Both the position numbers and the translations under genes were made by a program. A stretch of DNA of 33,707 nucleotides, taken from contig CALMON010000169.1 in NCBI GenBank assembly GCA_937871785.1, positions 1 through 33,707 of the forward strand. Reading direction: 5' to 3'. Positions 27,154 to 33,707 of this stretch are shown here, piece after piece. The notes under the pieces are model-generated. The model made no database searches. It had not been told where the DNA came from and saw nothing but the letters and a program-made list of their open reading frames with translations. The DNA comes from an uncultured Granulicella sp. Lineage in GTDB: Bacteria; Acidobacteriota; Terriglobia; Terriglobales; Acidobacteriaceae. Each line of letters opens with the position of its first letter. Position 1 is the stretch's first letter.

Positions 27154-28355
27154 GCGGACACGGGCTCGGGCTGACGCTGACGTTCGCCGCAGGGCAGCGC
27201 AATTTGCAGCCGGGTGCCGTGCGTCCCGTCGAGCGCAAAGTGACCGCCCAAAGCTTCGACGCGCTCACGCATCCCGCGCAGGCCGTTGCCTTCACGCGGC
27301 GTCGCGGTGGAGTGGCCGTTATCTTCGATCATCAGGCGGTGTTGTCCGTTCTCGGTAACGAATCGCAACGTGCACGTGGTGGCGCGGGCGTGGCGCACGA
27401 TGTTGGTGACGGCTTCACGCAGCCCCAGCGAAAGCACGGTTTCTTTGTTGGCGGAAAGGGCAGCGGGCGTCCAGGCCGAGGAAGGAGTCGCTCCGGTTGC
27501 CGGACTCTCCGCTTGATCTTCAACCAGCAGGGTGACGCCGGCGGCGTCGAGCGTGCGGCGCGCGGCGTCAATTTCCGCGCGCAGGCCGCGGGCGCGGTAG
27601 CCGCCGATCGCTTCGCGCACCTCGGCGAGCGCGGTACGGGTAATGCGTTCCACGTCGTTGATTTCCGCGGTCGCGCGCGCCAGGCTGCCTTGTGGGTCGG
27701 GCGCGGTTGCGCGCGAAAGCAGGCGTCCGGCGAGTTCGGCCTTGAGCACGATGACCGAAAGCGTGTGGCCGAGCACGTCATGCAGATCGCGTGCAATGCG
27801 CTCGCGCTCGGCCAACGCCGCCAGCGCGACGTTTTCTTCCTGCGCCGCGCGCAGGCGCTGGTCGGCCCGCTTTTGTTCCGCAAAGAAGACGTTGCCGCCG
27901 CCGATCACGAACGTGACAAACATGGTGACCAGCGCGTTGGCCCAGTTCACATGAAAAAGCCAGCTTTCGCCGACGATCAGCAGCGCTTCCAGCGCGAACA
28001 GCGCGGCGACGCGGCGTTTGCTCGCCACGTTGAACGGTACAAAAGCTGCGGTATAGACGAAAAAGGTAGAGCCGCCCTGGTTCCACGGGTACGCGACGAG
28101 CCCGAGCAGCATGGTTGCGCCGACCAGCCAGAAACGCTCGTCGCGAAGCTCATCGCTGGCCCGAACGTAGCGGAAAAAGATCACGAGAAAGGTGAAGAAG
28201 ACGGCCAGTGTTTCGAGCCAAAGATGCACGCTCGGCTCAAGAATAGGCGCAATAAATAGAAAGCCCGTGTAGCAGAGCCACAGCCAGGCGTAAAACGGAC
28301 GCTTGCGCATATCCGGTGACGCATTGCTGGCGGACATGGAAATAGCCTGGCTCAT
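27150..28355 (-). CDS. Sensor histidine kinase (DesK-like, HisKA_3)
   Basis: Start trimmed from 28871 to MSQAISMSASNASPDMRKRPFYAWLW (28355). Several TMs; ERERIARDLHDVLGHTLSVIVLKAELAGRLL; GLREAVTNIVRHARATTC; DNGHSTATPREGNGLRGMRERVEALGGHF. Stop overlaps the regulator start (ATGA). Confidence 0.93.
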   Translation of the reverse strand: MSQAISMSASNASPDMRKRPFYAWLWLCYTGFLFIAPILEPSVHLWLETLAVFFTFLVIFFRYVRASDELRDERFWLVGATMLLGLVAYPWNQGGSTFFVYTAAFVPFNVASKRRVAALFALEALLIVGESWLFHVNWANALVTMFVTFVIGGGNVFFAEQKRADQRLRAAQEENVALAALAERERIARDLHDVLGHTLSVIVLKAELAGRLLSRATAPDPQGSLARATAEINDVERITRTALAEVREAIGGYRARGLRAEIDAARRTLDAAGVTLLVEDQAESPATGATPSSAWTPAALSANKETVLSLGLREAVTNIVRHARATTCTLRFVTENGQHRLMIEDNGHSTATPREGNGLRGMRERVEALGGHFALDGTHGTRLQIALPCGERQRQPEPVSA

Positions 28356-28462
28356 GGGGAGACCTGCGTTGCCTTTGAGTGTACTGCGAAGCGGCATTTG
28401 CGCCAGGTCACGGCTGCAGCCCGGACCTGCCCCCGAAGTGTCATCATGGCTTGCGCCTAAGA

Positions 28463-29287
28463 TTACGCGTTTTGCTCTTTGCGGCGATACCCCACCAGCG
28501 TGAGCGCCAGCATAGCGACGGTAAACGCGGCGATGGCGCCGAGATGCGTGAGCAGCGTGCCTTTGTTGCTGGCACCAAGCGCGGAGTACATCATCTGCGC
28601 GAGATGGTAGCTGGGCAGAAAATGCGCAATCTGCTGCACGACGTGCGGCAACGCCCCCAGCGGCACCCACAGCCCGCTTAGAAAGCTCATGGGCAGGTAG
28701 ATCAGGTTGGCGATGCCGGCGGCCGAGGTGGGCGGCACAAGAAAGGCCATCGCCATACCGAGGCAGGAAAACGGGATCGCGCCGAATGCGGCGATGCCGA
28801 CGATTTTCGCGAACTCCAACAGGGTGATATGGACGTGGCCCACTGCAACGCCAAGCACCGTCAGAAGGCAAACGATCAACACCGAGAAAGCGCCAGCCAT
28901 CGCGACCTTGGATAGGAGGTACGCAAGCGGCGGCATGGGGCTGGCGCGCTTCAGCTCCAGCCAGCCCGCGTTGATGTCGAGCGCCACCCCGACGCCGAAG
29001 CCGAACACCGCCGCCCCCAGCGCGCCAAACACCGAGTAGCCGCCGAGCAGATACTTTGAAACCAGCACGCCTCCCGTGCTTTCACCGCGGTTCAGCAGCA
29101 GGCCGAACAACGCGTAGAACATCACGGGAAAGCCGATCGCCGCGAGCGAATAGGCGCGCGTGCGCAGGGCGCGCACTACTTCATACCGCATCTCCGTAAA
29201 CAGGATGCGAAGCGTGGCGGACAGCGTGCGCGTGGGGGCGGCCAGGGCAGAGGAAGTGGAAGCGAGGGGAAGGGCAACGGCGGACAT
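28463..29287 (-). CDS. ABC-2 type transporter permease
   Basis: Six hydrophobic helices; EMRYEVVRALRTRAYSLAAIGFPVMFYALFGLLLN; LIYLPMSFLSGLWVPLGALPHVVQQIAHFLPSYHLAQMMYSAL. Confidence 0.92.
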   Translation of the reverse strand: MSAVALPLASTSSALAAPTRTLSATLRILFTEMRYEVVRALRTRAYSLAAIGFPVMFYALFGLLLNRGESTGGVLVSKYLLGGYSVFGALGAAVFGFGVGVALDINAGWLELKRASPMPPLAYLLSKVAMAGAFSVLIVCLLTVLGVAVGHVHITLLEFAKIVGIAAFGAIPFSCLGMAMAFLVPPTSAAGIANLIYLPMSFLSGLWVPLGALPHVVQQIAHFLPSYHLAQMMYSALGASNKGTLLTHLGAIAAFTVAMLALTLVGYRRKEQNA

Positions 29288-29350
29288 AAACGGGCTCCTT
29301 GGGTGCGGGCTGAGTACGGTCAGGGGGCTTGATGAGCTGGAGACGATGGT

Positions 29351-30358
29351 CTAGTCGCGATGCGCGGTCAGGGCGAGAAAGGCGTCTTCGAGCGCCGGGC
29401 TGGCGACCTCGATCGAATGGAGCTCGGCGTCCAGCGCGAGCATCGCGCGGAGTGTCGCTTCCGGTTGCGAAGTCGTCACCCTTGCCTGCGCGGTGTTGAT
29501 GATAACGTGCTGCACGCCGGGCATCGCTTCGAGGTGCGTGGCGTTCAGCGTGGTGACGCAATGGATGATCTTGGTGCCTGTGTTCAACGCCGGAAGAGGC
29601 TTGGCTGCCTCTGTCGCCGAGCCGGAAACCGCTTCTGTGCCGATCGCTTTTACCTCCGCCGGTGTGCCCTGGCAGATGACGCGGCCGCCATCGACGACGA
29701 TGATGCGATGTGCGAGCGCGTCGGCTTCTTCGAGATAATGCGTGGTGAGCAGCACCGTTTTGCCGCGTTCGGCAAGCGAGCGGATGGTCGCCCACAAGGC
29801 CCGGCGCGACTCGATGTCCATGCCCACCGTCGGCTCATCGAGGAAGATAAGGTCGGGGTCGCCGGCGAGAGCCATGGCAAACAGGGTGCGCTGCTTTTGA
29901 CCTCCGGAAAGCTCGCCGAAGAAGCGGTGCTGTATGTCTCCTAATCCGGCCGCCGCGACGATGTCCGCGTACGGCATGGGCTTGGGGTAGTAGCCGCGAA
30001 ACATCGCGACATGCTCGCGCACGCGAAGCATTTCCGGTGCGCGGCCCACCTGCAGCATGGCCCCGGTGCGCATACGCGCGGCGGTGTCGCGGGGGTCCTG
30101 TCCGAAGATGCGCACAGTGCCCGCGGTCGGCGTCGAAAGGCCAAGCATCAGCTTGACGGCCGTCGATTTGCCCGCGCCGTTGGGGCCGAGCAGAGCGACA
30201 ATTTCGCCCTTGCGCAGCGACAGCGACAAGCCATCGAGCGCCGTGACACCGCTGCGGTAGCGCTTTGTGACGTTGTTGAGCTCCGCAACCACGGCGGCGA
30301 CGGCGCCTGCCGGGATGCTGGGTTGCTGGGTGACGGGGAAGTCCATGACTGCGGGCAT
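29351..30358 (-). CDS. ABC transporter ATP-binding protein (drug/antimicrobial export type)
   Basis: Walker A LLGPNGAGKST; signature GELSGGQKQRTLFAMAL; Walker B DLIFLDEPTVGMD; H-loop TTHYLEEADALAHR. Confidence 0.96.
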   Translation of the reverse strand: MPAVMDFPVTQQPSIPAGAVAAVVAELNNVTKRYRSGVTALDGLSLSLRKGEIVALLGPNGAGKSTAVKLMLGLSTPTAGTVRIFGQDPRDTAARMRTGAMLQVGRAPEMLRVREHVAMFRGYYPKPMPYADIVAAAGLGDIQHRFFGELSGGQKQRTLFAMALAGDPDLIFLDEPTVGMDIESRRALWATIRSLAERGKTVLLTTHYLEEADALAHRIIVVDGGRVICQGTPAEVKAIGTEAVSGSATEAAKPLPALNTGTKIIHCVTTLNATHLEAMPGVQHVIINTAQARVTTSQPEATLRAMLALDAELHSIEVASPALEDAFLALTAHRD

Positions 30359-30561
30359 CGGCTTGGCTCCTTGGCTTGCTCGGGTGGCTTACAGGAGCAA
30401 GTATCGGGGAGCGCGGCGGCGCCGAGGCAGTGAAGGCCGTCAGCAATGTGCGGTGACGTTTGTCATGCGGAGGGCAGGACCGGCGGCACGCAATCAGAGG
30501 CCCGTCCTAGGCGCGGATGCGTCGCTCGCTCGCACTTTCGCGCGGGGCTTGCCTGTCTGTG

Positions 30562-30598
30562 TGTCATTTGTGGCGAAGCGGAGGAATCTGCTGTTTCT
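30562..30598 (+). repeat. Degenerate copy of a 'TGTCATTCTGAGCGAAGCGGAGGAATCTGC'-like intergenic repeat
   Basis: Sequence TGTCATTTGTGGCGAAGCGGAGGAATCTGCTGTTTCT resembles a repeat I recall as common in intergenic regions of several bacterial phyla; no search could be run. Single recognisable copy in this window. Confidence 0.4.
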
Positions 30599-31439
30599 AC
30601 TCGGCGGGTCCGCTGCCGGCCACACCCGAAGGCACAACTTGTGAAAGAAACTTCAACACAGCGGCCAGATTGTCCGCATAGAAAGTCTTCTTCTCCCAAT
30701 ACATGTGCGGTCCGCCGTTGGCGTCGAAGGGCACGACGGTATCTCCAGCCTGGCGCAGTGCGGCCGTGAACGCCTGCGCCGCCGCGTAAGGCACAACGTG
30801 GTCGCTCGTGCCATGGCCCATAAAAAACGGTGGCGCACCTGCGTGAACCTGGCTGATGGGGGATGCCGCATCGCACACGGGCGGCTGGTCGCCGCAACTC
30901 ACGCCGAGGTACCGCTTGATGACGCCGTAGGACCCGTGCAGGTCGTACACGCCGTTCAACTCAATGGCCGCGACGACGCGAGTGTCCGCCCCCTTGGGCG
31001 TAAGCGCGGCCAGCGCGGCGAGTTGTCCGCCGGCAGAGGTGCCTGTGACGACGATGCGGTCCGGGTCAAGGTGGTACTCGGCGGCATGGGCGCGCAGAAA
31101 GCGAATGGCGCTTTCGGTTTCCTCAAACGCAAGTGGCCAGGCGTGTGGATGCAGGTCGTAGTTGACGGCAAATCCGGCATAGCCCTGCGCCGCGAGATCG
31201 GGAGCAAGCTTCGCGAAGTTGTCTTTGTTGCCGCTTCGCCAGCTACCGCCATGCAGATACAAAATCACCGGAAACGGCCCGGGGCCGACCGGCTGGTACA
31301 GATCGCCGGCCTGTGTGCCAGAAGCGTCCGTGGTGTAGGCGATATCTTTGGTGACTTTTTGCGCGGTAGCGGAAAGAGCGCCGGCAAGCAGAACTGTGAT
31401 CGCGGCAGATAAAACGACGTGAAACCTGGTGGTATGCAT
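30597..31439 (-). CDS. Secreted alpha/beta hydrolase (esterase/lipase, BD-FAE-like)
   Basis: Signal peptide MHTTRFHVVLSAAITVLLAGALSATAQ; PFPVILYLHGGSWRSGNKDNF; VVTGTSAGGQLAALAAL (GTSAG nucleophile elbow); PPFFMGHGTSDHVVPYAAAQAF. Confidence 0.92.
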   Translation of the reverse strand: MHTTRFHVVLSAAITVLLAGALSATAQKVTKDIAYTTDASGTQAGDLYQPVGPGPFPVILYLHGGSWRSGNKDNFAKLAPDLAAQGYAGFAVNYDLHPHAWPLAFEETESAIRFLRAHAAEYHLDPDRIVVTGTSAGGQLAALAALTPKGADTRVVAAIELNGVYDLHGSYGVIKRYLGVSCGDQPPVCDAASPISQVHAGAPPFFMGHGTSDHVVPYAAAQAFTAALRQAGDTVVPFDANGGPHMYWEKKTFYADNLAAVLKFLSQVVPSGVAGSGPAE

Positions 31440-31499
31440 GGGTGGGGCTCCGATCCTGACGACTCCGGGTCGTTCTCGAGCCCCGAGTAAGCTTCAAAC

Positions 31500-32030
31500 T
31501 TAGATGTCAGGCTCACGTCCCATGGCGCGGAGATTTGGCGGCGGCGGAAGGTGATCGGCGTCGCCGAACACCTGAGCCCCTACAACGGCCGCAGCACTCA
31601 GCAGGGCCACATTCTTTACGATGTATTGCCCCGCAAAGGTAAGCACAAAGGGGTGCTTCCACGTTTCCGCGCGGAACAGCAGCAGTGGCAGAAACGTCCC
31701 CGTAAGCTGCACGACGACCGCCACCAGGGTCAAGCGGAGGATCTGTCGGCCCACTCGCAACCGCGCCGGAGCGAAAAACATCACCAGCCCGACGCAGCAT
31801 TCCGCCACTGCCAGCGAGCGCACCAGCACCGGAGGCGGCAGCAGCCCGAGGGTCAACACCACCAGCGTCCGCTGCGCCAGCGGCTCCACATCGCACAAGC
31901 CGGGGAAAAGCTTCAGCGTCCCGAACCAGAAGAACACGATGCCGATGGCCGCCCTGGCCAACAGGACGCGATGGCGCTCGCACCAAAGCTGGCATCGAGC
32001 TGGAAGCGAAAGCGCGGGAACGGTCGCCAC
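31500..32030 (-). CDS. DoxX-like multi-TM membrane protein
   Basis: Four hydrophobic helices; LLARAAIGIVFFWFGTLKLFPGLCDVEPLAQRTL; GQYIVKNVALLSAAAVVGAQVFG. Family call is by pattern only. Confidence 0.6.
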   Translation of the reverse strand: MATVPALSLPARCQLWCERHRVLLARAAIGIVFFWFGTLKLFPGLCDVEPLAQRTLVVLTLGLLPPPVLVRSLAVAECCVGLVMFFAPARLRVGRQILRLTLVAVVVQLTGTFLPLLLFRAETWKHPFVLTFAGQYIVKNVALLSAAAVVGAQVFGDADHLPPPPNLRAMGREPDI

Positions 32031-32065
32031 GTCAGGGAAGCCTTCGGGATGTCACCCGTCAAGGA

Positions 32066-33562
32066 TCACATGTATTCGCTGCCGTACAAAACGGGGATCT
32101 GCGTGAACGCGATGCGCGTTGGAGCCGTGTCGCGCGCGGGCAGCATCCCGGCGAAGTGCAGTGTTGTGTGGCCGTACTTCAGGTTGAGCTTATCCATCGT
32201 GGCGGAAAGCTGACTTCGGTTGCCCGGCTCTTCAAAGAGCGTTTGCGGCACTTCGGCATCGGGAATCAGGGTACGGCAGGTGACCCCGACAAAGAATGGC
32301 CGCTGCGTTTCCGGAGTGTCTGGCTGCTTGGACCACATGCCTCCCAGCGCTTCGAGCAGCGTCAGCGTGTCGTTGCACGGTCGAAAGCGCGCCTCCATCG
32401 CCCAGGCCGTTTGCGTGATGCCGCTGGTATGCTTCTTCACCTTGGCGGCGCGGCTGGCGGCAGCGGCGGCTTGTTCGCGCGTCAGCGAGTATTTCACCGT
32501 CAGCGCCAATGAACTGGTGTGGAACTTTTCCATGCGAAGCCGCATGGCGGCCTTGTGCAGCAGTTTGTGCGCCACCGCCCAGGCGCCCGCAGGCGTTCGG
32601 TGCTCGGGGCCAAGAACGTGCGAGTGCCCCAGCGACTTCTGCAGCCCCGACGCCACCGGAGCGCCATCATCTCCGGTAAAGTCACCGCGCAGCCAGTGAT
32701 ACAGCCTTTCTCCCCACACGGACTCCCACAGCGCGTGCATGCCGTTGCGGTCCAGCGCGAGTAGCTGTTCCATGGTGTGGATGCCCTTGGCGTTCAGGCG
32801 CGCTTCGGTGGCCGCGCCGACCCCTGGCAGGTCGCGCAGCTCCAGGTGCGCAATCGCTCGCGGCAACTGCGAGGGCAGCAGCCCGATCAGCCCGTCCGGC
32901 TTCTGCATATCGCTGGCAACTTTCGCGAGGTAGCGATTCGGCGCCATGCCGACCGAGCAGCCAAGCGTTTCACCGACTTCGCGCCGAATGGCCGCTTTCA
33001 CCTCCAGCGCGATGCGTCGCGCTGCCGGCGGCTCACGCTCCCGTCCCATGAGCTCGCACACCATCTCGTCGATCGACGGCGTATGCGCCACCGGGCAAAC
33101 GCGTTCGACGGCCTCGGCGATCCTGTGCGAGTACTCGGCATAGGTGCTGTGCGACCCGTTGACGAGGATAATCTCCGGACACAGCCGCTTGGCGTCGCCG
33201 ACCTTGGTCAGCGTCCGGATGCCGAGCGCCTTGGCCTCATAGCTGGCAGCAATCAGCGCCCCGGTGTCGGCCATGGTGCCGCACACACCCAGCGGCTTGC
33301 CCCGATACTCCGGGTGCAACTGCTGCTCGACGGAAGCGAAGAAGCTGTTCAGGTCGATGTGCAGGAAGGCGAAAAAGTCGGGATGAAGTGATCCGCGCAC
33401 CTTTTCGCAGTGTAACGTATTCGCCTTGTCTTCGCTGTTGGTGAAAGACGCGGCCGCACTTTGAAAGACACCGTCCGGCGGAGTCCACTGCTGATCGAAG
33501 AGATGGAAATTGCTGTAAAGCTTGACACAGCGCCCCTGAGGCTTCATTCTCATTCTATTCAC
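32066..33562 (-). CDS. Y-family DNA polymerase (DinB/UmuC superfamily)
   Basis: FLHIDLNSFFASVEQ; AASYEAKALGIRTLTKVGDAKRLCPEI; TPSIDEMVCEL; LGCSVGMAPNRYLAKVASDMQKPDGL; LRDLPGVGAATEARLNAKGI. Start uncertain; a GTG near VRGSLHPDFFAFLHIDL is plausible. Confidence 0.9.
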   Translation of the reverse strand: MNRMRMKPQGRCVKLYSNFHLFDQQWTPPDGVFQSAAASFTNSEDKANTLHCEKVRGSLHPDFFAFLHIDLNSFFASVEQQLHPEYRGKPLGVCGTMADTGALIAASYEAKALGIRTLTKVGDAKRLCPEIILVNGSHSTYAEYSHRIAEAVERVCPVAHTPSIDEMVCELMGREREPPAARRIALEVKAAIRREVGETLGCSVGMAPNRYLAKVASDMQKPDGLIGLLPSQLPRAIAHLELRDLPGVGAATEARLNAKGIHTMEQLLALDRNGMHALWESVWGERLYHWLRGDFTGDDGAPVASGLQKSLGHSHVLGPEHRTPAGAWAVAHKLLHKAAMRLRMEKFHTSSLALTVKYSLTREQAAAAASRAAKVKKHTSGITQTAWAMEARFRPCNDTLTLLEALGGMWSKQPDTPETQRPFFVGVTCRTLIPDAEVPQTLFEEPGNRSQLSATMDKLNLKYGHTTLHFAGMLPARDTAPTRIAFTQIPVLYGSEYM

Positions 33563-33636
33563 ACCTTAGAACCGGACGGCAGATGTCTTCAGTGACATGT
33601 GTTATGCACTTGGGCGAATCGTTTCATCGGAGACTC

Positions 33637-33707
33637 ATGAAAAAGCTATACAGCGTCACAGCCCTTCTCCTTCTCAGCACGGGAATGGCTTTTGCTCAGG
33701 TAACGAC
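33637..33707 (+). CDS. 5' end of a secreted protein gene (truncated by window edge)
   Basis: MKKLYSVTALLLLSTGMAFAQVT, a signal peptide with AFA cleavage-like site; open to the window end. Confidence 0.6.
   Translation, partial: MKKLYSVTALLLLSTGMAFAQVT

Noticed and set aside
28356-28871. N-terminal 172 codons of the 573-aa kinase ORF
   Set aside because: Overlaps the ABC permease CDS in a different frame and has junk composition; kinase start placed at 28355.
33522-33550. Possible TTGACA-N17-CATTCT promoter for the right-edge gene
   Set aside because: The -10 matches consensus at only 3 of 6 positions and the -35 lies within the possible N-terminus of the Y-polymerase ORF; too weak to annotate.
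1-33707. CRISPR arrays, tRNA/rRNA genes, transposases, phage genes, toxin-antitoxin or defence modules
   Set aside because: Looked for in ORF products and intergenic sequence; no regularly spaced repeats, tRNA-like folds or signature proteins were seen.

Overview
High-GC bacterial chromosome segment. Gene content, especially an alternative complex III plus caa3 oxidase locus, many secreted beta-propeller or lipoprotein genes and an S10 peptidase, suggests Acidobacteriota; that taxonomic call is inference only. The centrepiece (about 12.29-26.27 kb, + strand) is a compact respiratory operon: actA (pentaheme c), actB (Tat/lipobox, Mo-oxidoreductase-like + Fe-S fusion), actC (NrfD-like), actD (DUF3341), actE (monoheme c lipoprotein), actF (NrfD-like), an uncharacterised single-TM protein, SCO1/SenC, then coxB-coxA-coxC-coxD (subunit II with fused cytochrome c), closed by a perfect 15-bp hairpin. 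On the left are minus-strand genes: an edge-truncated secreted BNR-type protein absent from the ORF track, a UDP-sugar dehydrogenase/epimerase pair, a CHAD protein, an aldo/keto reductase and a FnIII-like lipoprotein. These are followed by an XRE-cupin regulator (+), a beta-propeller-like lipoprotein (-) and an S10 carboxypeptidase (+). On the right are a minus-strand ABC exporter with a DesK/DesR-type two-component system, a secreted alpha/beta hydrolase, a DoxX-like membrane protein, a Y-family DNA polymerase, and the start of a secreted-protein gene. I found no CRISPR array, tRNA, rRNA, transposase or phage. The best leads are the uncharacterised protein between actF and sco, an apparent ~85-90 aa insert in ActA between hemes IV and V, structured inverted repeats in the operon leader, and the A2-type YS motif in CoxA.
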